62,313 nt of DNA from an uncultured Verrucomicrobiales bacterium (GCA_937930235.1 CALGLJ010000084.1:1-62313); one strand, 5' to 3'. Positions 8,901 to 17,528 are shown, counted from the first letter of the stretch. Program-made: numbers and translations. The notes: a model not told the origin generated them from the letters alone.

Positions 8901-11404
8901 GCAAATGCAGGCGGGATCACGCGAATGACATAGTCTAACGCGGGATCCAGATTTGTGAACTCATACACCCCATCAGGACGTCCAACTCCACCGGTGAAAT
9001 CAGTTGCCAGCGGATTACTAAAATCAGTATCTGTGGCATCAAATAGATCTACCTGAACTCCAGAAATAGGAAGCTCCGTAGCACCTGCACGACGTCCACT
9101 GTTATTTGAATCGAGGTAAACCAGGTTTCCAAGTGCTGCTGGCTGTCCGATGAAGATGGGATAATCCTCTACCTCACCATCTCCAGCAAGACCACCTGGG
9201 GTATTTGACCCAATGTTTGTATCAGTAGTGACACGGAAACGAGCGTAAGTTTGCCCAGAGAATCCATTCACTAAAGCACTCACATTGTTCCACATGACCA
9301 TATTTTCAGTAATGCCATCGGCGATCAGATTCGCCGCATTCACTACGGTAGCTTCGTCAGAGTCGAACGTGCCGTTTCCATCAAAGTCAATCCATGCAGT
9401 GAGGGCTGGAGATGCACTCGCACCTGGGCGAACCACGGCCTTCGCGACAAAATTCGCAGCACCACCTGAGATCACGGTCCCATCTGGGAAAGTCACTCCA
9501 TCTTCATCATCTGTTCCATTATTGTCATCACCATTAGCTCCAGATCCTGGAGCGCCGTCATTCTCAGCATCGACAGACTGACCCAAAGCCAGCTGATCAA
9601 CGATCTGATGTCGTGCCCCAATTCCACCAGTCGTCTGGTAAGAATTAGGAGCATCACCATAATCAAACTCAGTGACCGAAGGAGTCGCCGAGACAAATCC
9701 AGCATCAAGAGTTGGATTCACCTGCCCTGCGGACAGAGAAAAGTTTCCAGTGAAGCCCATCGTAGTTCCCACTCCATTGTATGAACTGTCTAACAGACTA
9801 TTCCCTCCTGCGCCTTGTGTCGTTAACACTAGAGTCGGAGTATTTGAGCTAGCCTTGAGGCGGTAGTTTCCAGCAGGAATCCCTTCGATCGCCCAACTTC
9901 CATCAGGCGCTGAAATTGCTTCCAGAGGAAGTCCATTAGGACCAGTAATGACATTACCGGCAGAATCTACAATCTGGAAGAGAACTCCACCGACACCGGT
10001 TTCGCCAACATCTTGAATCCCGTTGTTATTCGCATCAAAGAAAGCGAGATCACCAACGCTCGCAAGCCCAGTGGTGAAACCAAAATCAACGGTCATGTTC
10101 CCGTTGTCATCACCACCTGGTAAGTTGCTGTCTTGGCCACCACCAAAGGCATTGTCTTCTCCGTTTGTGCTCGTGAGTTCACCATCGCGAGTCAGCATAA
10201 TAATGGGAGAGCGAACTCCACCTTCGAAAGGAATTCCATCATCATTCCCATCAATATTATTATCTGCATCCACCGTACCGGGAATTGAAACTAAACCATT
10301 CAGCGGCCCTCCGGCAGCGAACTGGTCAGCATCAATTTCCACACGGTATTTTCCGGCGCGAAGCCCCGTGAAAAGATAGTTACCATTAGAATCCGTAGTA
10401 GTCCGGGCCACGATATTTCCCTCGGGGGAATTATCCAAAAGCCGTACCTCGACCCCACTCAGTAAGGTATCACCCGCATTCACAAAACCATCTCCATTAT
10501 TATCTTGGAAGACGGTAGAGCCGATCGAGTGGTTTGCATTAGGATCAGCAAAGGTGTATTCGATATATGCAATTCCACCCGAGTTTGCTCCGAAACGAAC
10601 GTCGATCTGATCAATCTGGCTCAGAGCGGATAAGGCTCCTGATCCCGCAACGAAATTAGGAGTAATGTTCAAGCTGTTATTGCCGAGCTGCCAATTTCCA
10701 AAACCGGGGACATTGGTAGAATTTGTTAAGAAGATCACTGCTTCTGAGGCGATCGATCCGTCAGGGTTGAGATCACGAAACGCTAAACGCGCACCAGAAT
10801 CATCGCCGAAGTTATTTGGCGTTCCATTATCATCACCCGGAGTTTCAATATCAGCGAGCAAGGTTTGGAAGGACGCCAAAGGCTCTTCAAAGGTTAAGAG
10901 GAGGAAACCACCCGCCCCACCATCATCAGGAGCGTTCATGATCCCTGCCGTGCTTCCACCATTGGGTGGATTGCTTCGTCCGCGGGGCAAAGAAAGCTGA
11001 CGAGCAGCAATTTCTGCCGCCGTAGCATGCTCTTGGAGAATCAAAAGGGCGTTTGCCTCATCGCTCAGAGAGAGCGCATTACCAATGTCGAACGCTTGTT
11101 CAAGATCGGGATCTTCACCACCTGTCACCGTGCTGTCATAGAGTGACGCGAGATCGGGAATTCCCTGGTTACCGGTTGGTTGGACTCGAACTCCAATTGA
11201 ACCGAGATACCGTTGGAACGGATCAGCAGGAGAGATCAACACACCGGAGTCTTCCGTGTCAAAGGTCAATCTTACTGCTTCTGCAGAACCTAACATAGGA
11301 ACTGCCATGGCGGTGGCGATACTGGCCTTACTTAGCCAGTCATTCAGTCGAGATAGGAAGATACCGCGTCGAGGGGTACTTCGCGAAAAACTCAGTTTTT
11401 GCAT
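2942..11404 (-). CDS. Giant secreted SdrD_B-repeat/GEVED protein (2820 aa)
   Basis: This very large exported protein starts with a long signal region (basic, then IATAMAVPMLGSAEA). From about residue 290 to 2050 there are eight SdrD_B-like (CnaB-fold) modules, each opening with a variant of SIGDLVFFDxNxDGxxDxGE and closing near GNYLFTGLxxGxYxVxV. Such domains are beta-sandwich stalks with calcium-like DxNxDG loops. Two GEVEDY motifs lie near residues 746 and 1811. Between about 1337 and 1720 a ~192-residue module (GSGWTGPWTETGDD... SLGADNE) is duplicated in tandem. The last ~600 residues contain no known domain and no PEP-CTERM signal. The protein is very acidic and low in lysine, as expected for a surface adhesin or matrix protein. 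Specific ligand unknown. Confidence 0.85.
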   Translation of the reverse strand: MQKLSFSRSTPRRGIFLSRLNDWLSKASIATAMAVPMLGSAEAVRLTFDTEDSGVLISPADPFQRYLGSIGVRVQPTGNQGIPDLASLYDSTVTGGEDPDLEQAFDIGNALSLSDEANALLILQEHATAAEIAARQLSLPRGRSNPPNGGSTAGIMNAPDDGGAGGFLLLTFEEPLASFQTLLADIETPGDDNGTPNNFGDDSGARLAFRDLNPDGSIASEAVIFLTNSTNVPGFGNWQLGNNSLNITPNFVAGSGALSALSQIDQIDVRFGANSGGIAYIEYTFADPNANHSIGSTVFQDNNGDGFVNAGDTLLSGVEVRLLDNSPEGNIVARTTTDSNGNYLFTGLRAGKYRVEIDADQFAAGGPLNGLVSIPGTVDADNNIDGNDDGIPFEGGVRSPIIMLTRDGELTSTNGEDNAFGGGQDSNLPGGDDNGNMTVDFGFTTGLASVGDLAFFDANNNGIQDVGETGVGGVLFQIVDSAGNVITGPNGLPLEAISAPDGSWAIEGIPAGNYRLKASSNTPTLVLTTQGAGGNSLLDSSYNGVGTTMGFTGNFSLSAGQVNPTLDAGFVSATPSVTEFDYGDAPNSYQTTGGIGARHQIVDQLALGQSVDAENDGAPGSGANGDDNNGTDDEDGVTFPDGTVISGGAANFVAKAVVRPGASASPALTAWIDFDGNGTFDSDEATVVNAANLIADGITENMVMWNNVSALVNGFSGQTYARFRVTTDTNIGSNTPGGLAGDGEVEDYPIFIGQPAALGNLVYLDSNNSGRRAGATELPISGVQVDLFDATDTDFSNPLATDFTGGVGRPDGVYEFTNLDPALDYVIRVIPPAFAPNSSTNTDLLDNQQNDDDNGIQAGPGDPIFSPVIALNPGETDNTIDFGLYTNATVGDFVFLDSNNDGDRDAGENGIPNVIVELFNAADTGFTNPLDDTTTDATGFYQFDDVTPALTDFVVKFTQPAGSNLVAAVSGADNPASPIASMPTMSVGPAFTISSGDDIDDQDAAFTPGVSLGNLVFFDQNDDGILNGSDDGINGLTVELLAADGTTVLATDTTATEAGQDGRYLFEGLTPNTTYFVRVTPNGSFPVASTPRSGANNQNSGEQTSPGQPSISEPIALGSNDDLTVDFGFTQLGGAAIGDLAFFDADGDGIQDPDEPGVEGVIFEVFDSSNNSVGTATTGSDGTWFVGGLVPGSYTVQVTAPSNANFTLTTQNAGSDDARDSDFPAGGTTGTTGVITLGNGETNPTIDAGFVLPAPGSDFSDAPAALNDGNAPSHVISSPLRFGSVVDAENSEIPSTGADGDDSSPAGSADDEDGITFPNGTSIVLSSPVPQDFVAKAVVTQDTLTSNLSAMDNFDVPNGTPVNYSLGSGWTGPWTETGDDNDPATGDVRVNTPGNQVTLDGSSLGADNEFALCVTGPTSARRTFDFSASSTDATLTFSYRREGLEIGDTVRILVEQVGNAGNFVELGTLVGESPDANDPLDYSTQFTATVPLSILQDGELALVIESVNLDGQADGQTFDGFCINDLALATSVSAATLPVNTLTATDAFDVPSGANVSYGLGSGWTGPWTETGDDGNPSSGDVLVNTPGNQVTVEGSSLGADNEYALCIQGPTSISRNFDFSSASGNGTLTFSYRREALEPDDQVAIRVEEVGNPGNSVLLGTISGSNPDANDPLDYSTQFTAPVPLSLLDDGELALVFTSNLDGQGGGLFDGFCINDLTLSAPSASAALSIVAWIDFDRDQTFEPAEAQVLSGSAVVADGVTENMIMWTGAEIQSLLGGAGDNTYARFRVSSDPALTASLPGGSVNDGEVEDYLLTFSALSSLGNLVFFDTDGDGNFEPNEGDSPIGGVTVELLDSNNNVVNTTTTDSVTGEYLFTGLDGGQTYVVRVTPPASAPLASSAAPGGDNQNSGNQPTAGQPSVSDPIFLPGSTDDLTVDFGFQPRFGLGNLVFLDNNDNGFFDAGDTGVNGVELTLFDAADLNTPLDMQTTSTLNGQVGSYLFSELPAGCYVVQVDAENFATTAQGGNGILRIPAGPLNASVINDGDTGTDDDAGQNGKVSADPETNGVFSDKIVLGPALNEPSGSDESGVSGSSDDASDGNIDLTVDFGFRDFVADPQGCFYVSGTGEVIPGGGISVQLTADASGNPIANGPVSDGPGGVVDSPNILVAVDGSDGCFSWSAVGMEGEFCVTYTLPSGYVLDPAFDFEGNGGTEFPNTSDDTPFVANTSGIIPVNGEVAIGQLDNDNDGFLDANTGSVSGPAGSTAANPSFTKFLLQDGDPAIIGVNIPLVKANNFDAWVASQGASFPAAGQPGAGPLGNPDNDAFSNLIEYALCFKSTSGLKVFSDGTPGNGGFQIERVEGANGIGDEESTVNACYFTPGGASDLNYVLQTYNPDAAGTVADPFWVDVTVPAASVSTSDGPAGSTKVTISDLEDVLGLSGSDTDAILRLSIALTGVTPAVSDVSDVQGFNRRVVDPICETGSEPFGKPCLFTGTISLPDGGDGFTIDFADSLNGDSLETVIVDSLVTSFGNPRYYIEVIDPNSAAEGEFLDIESVSGSTARIANDSDLFAGPINSTHLGALDASFDGALVVIREHSLLSDVVPLDPFNPGLGVDDSSQILLLDRSATTSQIESLALNVVGISGGQLVLEWRGVGAENFNDRVVPPFEGLYTHNRGATNLNSFELIQYGEVRTNAVNVPLQEGDNLIGAIYPVDQSPRSRNILTTNGFSGSFSPNRSDQIQNWLGDAIDADANGEFTEVFGFDTSFLLVAGNLNQWNAAGSGLDNRTDDALFENDRAAVITIFDATAGDDGNPDFKIPSQIAP
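6245..7396 (-). repeat. Tandem duplication of a ~576-bp module inside the giant gene
   Basis: Two copies of about 576 bp lie head to tail inside the giant gene. Matching landmarks such as GAGATCATTGATGCA occur at 6251 and 6827, and the segment coding for GSGWTGPWTETGDD occurs in both copies with the same spacing. Because 576 is a multiple of three, the frame is kept and the protein gains a second copy of a ~192-residue domain. The copies have diverged at many third positions, so the duplication is not very recent. Confidence 0.8.
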
Positions 11405-11977
11405 AGATATTTTAGGGGGCTTGTTTTGAGAACCAAAGATTACGTTTAGGTCTTACGATTTCTGGTCCTGCTTGAGGGCACTAACCAATTTCGTTATCCG
11501 AAATGAGGTAGCGATGGCGAAAAAGAACGTGAGAGTCGATACGAAGTCAAAAAAAAATGGAAACGCCAGTACTGACTATAGGCCTATAAGATTTTCATTC
11601 AAAATAAGGAAAAGAACGAATTCTCGCCTTGAGAAAAAAAATCACCAAAATGAAATCAGCATAAAATGCTAATTAATAATAAGTTGAAGAAAATTGACTT
11701 ATTTGAAAAAATTCACCCTAATATTCTGGGAGACAGGATAAACCCGAAAAAAGTAACCATTTATTTTAGGTACACAAAGTATGGCTCGCACATCAATCGG
11801 TGTGAGATGAAGTCTGCCAAGTCGGGGCAAGGACAAGATGATCGCAGAACTCACGCCCTGACACGGCACTCGTTCTGATATGTCTATCAGGTAAAAAGAT
11901 GATCCTTTGTGCGAACACAAAAACGATCTGACATCAAAACTTCCGGATCAGCCCTCACTGATACTAAGAACAAAGAT

Positions 11978-12107
11978 CCGCCGCAAAAAATGCTTTTTTA
12001 AAACACGCCCCCCAAAAGAGTATTACGCTATGTAATCTGACTAAAATCGTCTAGGCCCCCCAGCTTTGACGAAGTCACGTGTGTTGTTGAATCAATTTTT
12101 GCGGCGG
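11978..12107. ncRNA. Possible structured RNA or small element closed by a 12-bp stem
   Basis: CCGCCGCAAAAA at 11978-11989 is exactly complementary to TTTTTGCGGCGG at 12096-12107. The flanks (CTAAGAA on the left, TTCTTTAG on the right) can extend the helix imperfectly. Inside lie an ATTAC/GTAAT hairpin, a TGAC/GTCA hairpin and two C6 tracts. The form fits a noncoding RNA of about 130-170 nt or a tiny mobile element; the sequence alone does not give the strand or family. Confidence 0.35.
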
Positions 12108-12142
12108 TGATTATTCTTTAGAAGTGTTGTTGTTACCTCTTG

Positions 12143-12169
12143 AGAGATTGCAGACCATCTACAATCTCT
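12143..12169. other. Hairpin downstream of the response-regulator gene
   Basis: AGAGATTG at 12143-12150 pairs with CAATCTCT at 12162-12169, and outer bases (AGTGTT near 12123, AACACT near 12178) can extend it. It lies about 80 bp past the stop of the minus-strand operon but has no clear T-run, so it is at best a weak terminator or an RNA 3'-end stabiliser. Confidence 0.35.
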
Positions 12170-12252
12170 TATTGCAAAACACTCTACTATCGCAGGGGGA
12201 TTATCGTCAACAACTGTCTGAAGCTTAACGTTTTTTACTACTTTTCCTCAAT

Positions 12253-13245
12253 TTATTTAAGATTGCCTAATATTGCCCCAACCAAGTAAGGATCGTCTAC
12301 AAATAACGAATAAAGCTCCTCAAACGTATTATAAGACTGAGGATCTGAGCCGGTTGATGACATTTTCCAACCAGTCTCTTTTTTACTAATCTCGTAGCCA
12401 GCTTCGTAAGCCGAGATCAGAAGCGCCAGCGATTGGAGATCTTCTTCCTCAGGCACTCCCTGTAAGAGCATGAAAAAAGAGCTGACCAAAACTGATTGCT
12501 CTCCCGGCACTTGCTCTATGAGCAGCGCCTCCAGTTCCTCGAGCTGATTCGCAGAAGGCTCTCTCCCGGCATCAATCAGGGCAATCAGAGGCTGAAGAGC
12601 ATTTTTTGAACTCGCTATCATTTCCAAACGCCCTTCCTGCGACAGTCCACGCAAACTCGCAAATTGGGAATACGGTTCCAATTCGTTCAGATCGAGAGAG
12701 AGTCGTAAAAGATCACGAAACGCTCGAATAGAACTCGGAGCCTCTGTCATCAAAGCGGGAATGGCGAGGCAAGCAAGAAGACGGGACTGATGGAACATCT
12801 GCTCCAGACCTGCGATCTTTACCCGAGCGAGTAATCGATGCTGCTCTTTGAGCTGATAGAGATCCATGGCTCGGCGCAGCGTGACTTCAAATTCCGCAAG
12901 ATCCCATGGCTTCGTAACATATCGGTAAATCCCCCCTTCGTTCACCGCATCAATCGCTGCGTCCAAATCACTGTAGGCCGTGGATAAGATATTCACGACA
13001 TCTGGATTTTCTCGGGCAATTTCCGAGAGCAATTCACTCCCCCCCATTCCCGGCATCCGCTGATCCGATACGACTACCCCGATCTCTCCTTTTTTCTGCT
13101 GAAAAAGGGCCAAGCCCTCTTCCCCGTTCGAGGCGAGATGGATATGGAAAATTTTTCCAAAAATTTGAGAAAAATACTTCTGAGATTGGGCCTCATCATC
13201 AATGAAAAGGATCGAGCTTTTGCGATATTCTGGATCAACGGTCAT
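12253..13245 (-). CDS. PhcQ-like response regulator
   Basis: The first ~125 residues are a CheY-like receiver: acidic pair in ILFIDDE, phosphoacceptor D61 in VVSDQRMPGMGG, switch Thr in STAYSDLDAAIDAVN, and the conserved Lys in YRYVTKPWDL. The DQRMPG and TAYSDLDAAI forms are typical of the receiver family that includes PhcQ of the Ralstonia phc operon. Residues 130-330 are helical and contain no DNA-binding, GGDEF or HD motif that I recognise, so the output is unknown. Its start overlaps the end of the hybrid kinase gene by 11 bp, which indicates translational coupling, and it is the last gene of the three-gene operon. Confidence 0.85.
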   Translation of the reverse strand: MTVDPEYRKSSILFIDDEAQSQKYFSQIFGKIFHIHLASNGEEGLALFQQKKGEIGVVVSDQRMPGMGGSELLSEIARENPDVVNILSTAYSDLDAAIDAVNEGGIYRYVTKPWDLAEFEVTLRRAMDLYQLKEQHRLLARVKIAGLEQMFHQSRLLACLAIPALMTEAPSSIRAFRDLLRLSLDLNELEPYSQFASLRGLSQEGRLEMIASSKNALQPLIALIDAGREPSANQLEELEALLIEQVPGEQSVLVSSFFMLLQGVPEEEDLQSLALLISAYEAGYEISKKETGWKMSSTGSDPQSYNTFEELYSLFVDDPYLVGAILGNLK

Positions 13246-15889
13246 GCGTTATATTTTGTTGAGTTTGAGTAGATTGAACGGAAGGAGGAAAAGACATCTG
13301 AAATTCGGTATACTGCCCCACCTCCGAATCAACGGTGATTTCGATTTGATGGCTCTCGATAATTTGATGAACGATACTAAGCCCCAAGCCCATGCCATCA
13401 CCCACCTCTTTGTTTGTAAAAAATGGGTCAAAAATTTTGCTCCGCTGTTCAGCCGGAATCCCACATCCATTATCGTGAAACGTAAAAATGATTCTTTGCC
13501 CCCCTCCGATATCAGGAATGTTTCTCGCCTGCGCACGGATCCTCCCTTGATGCTCTTTTTCCTTCAGCTTGCGATCTTGGATTGCATGGATCGAATTCTG
13601 GAAAAAATTCACAAGCACTTGGACCAGCTGTCCTTGATTCCCCATAACCTGGTGATCCGCTTCCACATCAAATTGAACCTCTATTTCATCTTCCAGTTGA
13701 TTCCCTAACAATTTCTGAGCGGTTTGTAAAATTTCGAGCAAATACACTGGATGCAGTGGTTGTTGCCCTGATGTGGTGAACGATCTGAGATCCGAAATGA
13801 TTTGCCCGACCCGCTCCACCCCTTCGGTAGCATCTTTGAGATTATCTTTAAAATCTTCAGCCACTTGTCCACTCAGCTCGGCTCCATGACGTGCCAGCAT
13901 GTAGTGTGCCCCCTGGACATAATTCAGAGGATTATTGATTTCATGAATGATTCCTGCACTCATCCGACCTAGAGAAGAGAGTTTTTCCTGACGTAACATT
14001 TTGACCTCATTTTCTTTGAGCTGCTCCATTGCCAACTCCAATTTCTCATTCTTTTCCTTAAGCTTCCTCTGAAAAAGAATGGCCTCCACCTGGTTTTTCA
14101 CTCTCAAATTCAGTTCTCCAAGAACAAAAGGCTTGGAAACAAAGTCACTTGCACCACTCCGCAAGCATTCCAACTTAATTTCATCATCAGCGCGTGCCGT
14201 AAGCATAATAATAGGAAGGTGGGAAAAGTTCTCGGAAGCTCGAATCTCCTGACATACTTCTAGTCCATTTTTATCGGGCATCATATAGTCCAAGAGTAAT
14301 AAGTCAGGATGATACTGATTGACCAACTCCAGGGCCTCCACACCATCTCGAGCCTCAATGACCTCATGATTTCTGGAAAGTTCAGACGATAAGAAACTCC
14401 TGAGATCTGCCTCATCATCAGCAATTAAAATGCGTAAATTGTGGCTTTGCTCTCCCCCTTTAGAATCCTGAGGAGTCTTGATCGTGGTTAATTCTGGAAG
14501 CACCAACATGGCCTGCTGGTGCATCTTAGCGACAGGGTCTAGCTTGGTCACCTCCACAGGGGAAACTTCGGTGTGAGCGGCGATCTCTGCCGGAAGCCTC
14601 ACATAAAAGGTCGACCCTACCCCTTCCTCGCTCTCAACCCGAATCTCGCCCTCCATCACATCGAGGAGATTCTTGACCAGAGACAGGCCAATTCCAGACC
14701 CTCTAAATTTTCGGTGCGATGAGGTATCAGCCTGCCAAAATCGTGAGAAAATAAGCTCTTGTTTCTTCTCACTCATCCCAATGCCGTTATCTGCGACTTC
14801 AAGGCAAAGATCACCATTCGCGTAGCTCACGGTGAGAGCAATCTCCCCCCCAAAATCCGTAAATTTGACCGCATTCATCAGAAGGTTCAAAGTGATTTTT
14901 TCCAGCTTATCTTTATCTAACAATAAGGTCGGAATCTCATCATCACCTTTCCAAGTTACCAAAATTTCTTTGCGATCAGCCAAGTGCCTCATACTGTGAT
15001 AGAACCCCTTTAGAAAAGACAGAGTCTCTACAGGCTCACGGATGACCTGATCCTCTCCCTGGTCAAACCGCACAAGATCGAGCAAATTATCAATCAGCCC
15101 CAGAAGCCTCAGACCATTCGAGTGCAACACACTCAAACGCCCGCTGAGATCCTCCACTTCCCGAGTGCGAAGAGTCTCCGTTGTCCCCAGCATGATGGTG
15201 AGTGGAGTCCGCAGCTCATGACTGACATTCGCGAAAAAACGCGTCTTAGTTTCGTCTAATTCCTGCAAGCGGATTTGGTTATCCGCAAGTTCAAGATTCT
15301 GATCCTCCACTTCCTTCTTCAGCTGAAATTCACTTCTTCTCGTAATCTCGTAAAGATACGTTCCAAAAATCACAATCACCGCATTGCTACCAAGGAAGAA
15401 AAAGTTCGGGAATATATCCTGAAAGGTAGCCGTCCGCAGAGATGGAAAAATCGCTACGATATACATCGTGATTAAGATAACACTCATGCGGATACTCTTA
15501 TTCACGGTCCACCTCATGAAGATCGCTAGCGCAACGAGAACAAGATTCAGGGCTTCGTAATATGAAGATTTCACCCCATCTGTTAGAAAGATCATCAAAC
15601 AAATCGAAAAGATGATCGTTAAAGGAAGATAATTATCGAACCCTTCAGGAGATTCTTCGGCAGACCAATGACTTGCCTTAAAATAAATCGATATGCAGAT
15701 AATGACTGCAGCCAATCGAATCATTTGATGTTTCCAAAAAACATCAGGATAAACAACCCAATCTAAAACACAGCCAAAGAGACACATGAGCGCAGCCACA
15801 ATTGCTGCTCCCTTAATATTCCGGTGCCGAATGAGCTTCTCATGAAGCTCAAACTCATCTTCGACGTTCTGCTGCTCCCCAATCTTCAA
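13235..15889 (-). CDS. Six-helix hybrid histidine kinase, HK-REC-HK (PhcS-PhcR-like fusion)
   Basis: This 884-residue membrane sensor has six hydrophobic helices between about residues 26 and 180 and a short coiled coil, then a kinase module with phosphorylatable H224 (SHELRTPL), N box LLMNAVKF and G boxes DNGIGM and [10 protein letters not shown] receiver follows at about 485-600 (acidic pair DDE, D534 in [13 protein letters not shown]586). A second kinase module has H649 in [12 protein letters not shown] box FFQNSIHAI and G boxes DNGCGIP and GMGLGLSIV. In Ralstonia, PhcS is a multi-helix kinase and PhcR is a receiver joined to a C-terminal kinase; this gene looks like the two fused in that order. 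It starts 2 bp after the methyltransferase gene. Binding of a diffusible signal is an inference from this context. Confidence 0.85.
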   Translation of the reverse strand: MKIGEQQNVEDEFELHEKLIRHRNIKGAAIVAALMCLFGCVLDWVVYPDVFWKHQMIRLAAVIICISIYFKASHWSAEESPEGFDNYLPLTIIFSICLMIFLTDGVKSSYYEALNLVLVALAIFMRWTVNKSIRMSVILITMYIVAIFPSLRTATFQDIFPNFFFLGSNAVIVIFGTYLYEITRRSEFQLKKEVEDQNLELADNQIRLQELDETKTRFFANVSHELRTPLTIMLGTTETLRTREVEDLSGRLSVLHSNGLRLLGLIDNLLDLVRFDQGEDQVIREPVETLSFLKGFYHSMRHLADRKEILVTWKGDDEIPTLLLDKDKLEKITLNLLMNAVKFTDFGGEIALTVSYANGDLCLEVADNGIGMSEKKQELIFSRFWQADTSSHRKFRGSGIGLSLVKNLLDVMEGEIRVESEEGVGSTFYVRLPAEIAAHTEVSPVEVTKLDPVAKMHQQAMLVLPELTTIKTPQDSKGGEQSHNLRILIADDEADLRSFLSSELSRNHEVIEARDGVEALELVNQYHPDLLLLDYMMPDKNGLEVCQEIRASENFSHLPIIMLTARADDEIKLECLRSGASDFVSKPFVLGELNLRVKNQVEAILFQRKLKEKNEKLELAMEQLKENEVKMLRQEKLSSLGRMSAGIIHEINNPLNYVQGAHYMLARHGAELSGQVAEDFKDNLKDATEGVERVGQIISDLRSFTTSGQQPLHPVYLLEILQTAQKLLGNQLEDEIEVQFDVEADHQVMGNQGQLVQVLVNFFQNSIHAIQDRKLKEKEHQGRIRAQARNIPDIGGGQRIIFTFHDNGCGIPAEQRSKIFDPFFTNKEVGDGMGLGLSIVHQIIESHQIEITVDSEVGQYTEFQMSFPPSVQSTQTQQNITHDR

Positions 15890-15891
15890 GA

Positions 15892-17307
15892 TTATTCAGA
15901 ACCTCTGGTAAGTTTGAGAAAGAAGTTCACGCCAGTGGCATCAACTTCGAGTTGTTTATCAAAAGATTGACAATGACTAGGAACTAAATCGTCCATTTCA
16001 TCACGCGAGCGATGAATCAAGTCCCAAGCTGCCACATACTCCATCCAATCGATCACGGGATTTGTATCTGCGACATTAGTCACAATCACTGCTCCTCCAG
16101 GAAGAACCATTGAGGAGAAGAGCTCCACCATCTTTTTACACACTTTTTGAGAAAAGTAGTCAAAAAGTCCAGCGCAGTAGACAAGGTCATACTCTTCAGA
16201 CTGAAGATCTCCCCGACTCGCCATTTTGAGGACTTGATGCACCGATTTTTTTTGAAAAGTCACATTCGTACTACGCCCAAAACGAGCACGCGCATCCTCC
16301 AGACGTTTCTGAGTAAATGCAATCGTCTCATCATTGAAATCCAAGAGAACAAAGTCGATGACATCCGAAACCTCTTCTTGCGCGAGGATTCGTAATACCT
16401 CTTCAGCCGGACCACAGCCCAAATTCATCACTCGTAATCGCTGCCCATGACTCGCCTTCTCTTGAGCTGCCTCCCTAATCGCTTTGACCAAGTAGTCTAT
16501 TCGATTCCGGTGCGCCTCAGCTGGAGGAGACTGTAACAGCATGTGATTTAATAATTTGGCAAAGGTGGAAACTCCCTCGAACTCATTGCGAAGGATCATA
16601 TTCACCATCTCATAGTCACCCGCATAGCCCAGTGGCTTTTTATATGTCCGATAAAGAAATGGTGAACACAACAGGTGTGGATGAAGTTGCCTCCTGACAT
16701 ACGCTTTGTGCATCGCCGTTTGATCCGTATTGACATCTTCAACCGCAGAGCGGAAATCAATCAACAGATTGTAAAGACGCTCGCTGACTCCATCTTTCAG
16801 CTCAGATAGAATTTTGGACTCCATTTCCTGTCGATCCACCCCGGATGATGACCGGAGTCCGATGTCAATGCGGCCAAGCCATTTTTGAGTTCCCACAAAC
16901 CAGTTCTCTGCTTCCGCGACTACGAGTTTGACCGGAGAAATAATGTCGTTCGATTGAGTCCAATCATCAAAAAAATTATCCAGCTGAGTGGCTAAATTTG
17001 ATGTTTGCCGTTTTGCAAAAATATCTACATCGATCCATGGGTCCTCAAGAATGACCTCACAAATCAAGAAAATCCCCGTATTCACTAAGTTACTAACAGA
17101 TGCTTTCCCCGCATAAATAATGCGCTGATCGACGAAGATTCGAAAATCTTTCAACACTTCAGAAGATTGAATAATGCTATATGGATTATATACTTCAAAT
17201 ACAACAGAATATCTTTGCAATTTCAAAACGTTTGCTACCAAGTCTACCCCCTGACTATTCGAACAGGAGATTGAAACCATCGATTCTTCTACTCGAGCAA
17301 CACTCAT
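15892..17307 (-). CDS. PhcB-like SAM-dependent methyltransferase
   Basis: This 471-residue protein has an N-terminal ~100-residue beta-rich, PilZ-like segment (SIIQSSEVLKDFRI) and a C-terminal class I methyltransferase domain with SAM motif I LRVMNLGCGP at 291-300 and an acidic residue at the end of strand 2 (LLDFND). The middle LYRTYKKPLGYAGDYEMVN block is typical of enzymes annotated as extracellular factor (3-hydroxypalmitic acid methyl ester) biosynthesis proteins, the PhcB family. In Ralstonia, PhcB methylates a 3-hydroxy fatty acid to make the quorum signal. It is the first gene of an operon with the kinase and response regulator, which supports signal synthesis. The true substrate is unknown. 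Confidence 0.78.
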   Translation of the reverse strand: MSVARVEESMVSISCSNSQGVDLVANVLKLQRYSVVFEVYNPYSIIQSSEVLKDFRIFVDQRIIYAGKASVSNLVNTGIFLICEVILEDPWIDVDIFAKRQTSNLATQLDNFFDDWTQSNDIISPVKLVVAEAENWFVGTQKWLGRIDIGLRSSSGVDRQEMESKILSELKDGVSERLYNLLIDFRSAVEDVNTDQTAMHKAYVRRQLHPHLLCSPFLYRTYKKPLGYAGDYEMVNMILRNEFEGVSTFAKLLNHMLLQSPPAEAHRNRIDYLVKAIREAAQEKASHGQRLRVMNLGCGPAEEVLRILAQEEVSDVIDFVLLDFNDETIAFTQKRLEDARARFGRSTNVTFQKKSVHQVLKMASRGDLQSEEYDLVYCAGLFDYFSQKVCKKMVELFSSMVLPGGAVIVTNVADTNPVIDWMEYVAAWDLIHRSRDEMDDLVPSHCQSFDKQLEVDATGVNFFLKLTRGSE

Positions 17308-17360
17308 GATTTTAAATTTTTTATTATTATATACTTAAATTTTAATCAAGTAGTATTATT
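17308..17360 (-). promoter_or_regulatory. AT-rich promoter region of the Phc-like operon
   Basis: The minus strand just upstream of the methyltransferase start is almost pure A/T and contains TATAAT near 17327-17332 and TTGATT about 12 bp further upstream. Spacing is too short for a standard sigma-70 pair, so the exact promoter is unsure. A palindrome GACC-N7-GGTC (17361-17375) sits next to it and could be an operator. Confidence 0.4.
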
Positions 17361-17401
17361 GACCTTATTAGGGTCGTCTATTTGGCATTCAAGGAGGCGC
17401 A

Positions 17402-17470
17402 TTGACGCACCCTAACGAAGAAGCTACTCAATTTTACAAAAAAGGTAAGCCCCTAATTTCAAAAACCTAG
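17402..17470 (+). CDS. Possible 22-residue peptide with strong ribosome binding site
   Basis: AAGGAGG at 17391-17397 is a near-perfect Shine-Dalgarno, rare in this window, and a TTG at 17402 follows. The frame codes for about 22 residues (MTHPNEEATQFYKKGKPLIS...) and stops at TAG 17470, 58 bp before the AraC-type gene. It may be a leader or signalling peptide or a chance match. Confidence 0.25.
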   Translation: MTHPNEEATQFYKKGKPLISKT

Positions 17471-17528
17471 CCAAGAGCAAAGTTGCCTTTGCGGCAGAAA
17501 CATAGTAACAACTTATCAGCCCAAAAAA

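Larger units (their letters stand above)
11405..12252. other. Gene-free, AT-rich 848-bp intergenic region
   Basis: No convincing gene is present; the short open frames here lack known domains and good starts. It must hold the promoter of the giant gene (minus strand, start 11404) and the 3' end of the response-regulator transcript. It holds a 12-bp perfect inverted repeat enclosing 106 nt (11978-12107), a hairpin at 12143-12169, and a small hairpin CTGATA/TATCAG at 11875-11890. Confidence 0.7.

Noticed and set aside
11472-11878. Short plus-strand frames in the gene-free region
   Set aside because: They are lysine-rich by base composition, have no ribosome binding site and show no domain.
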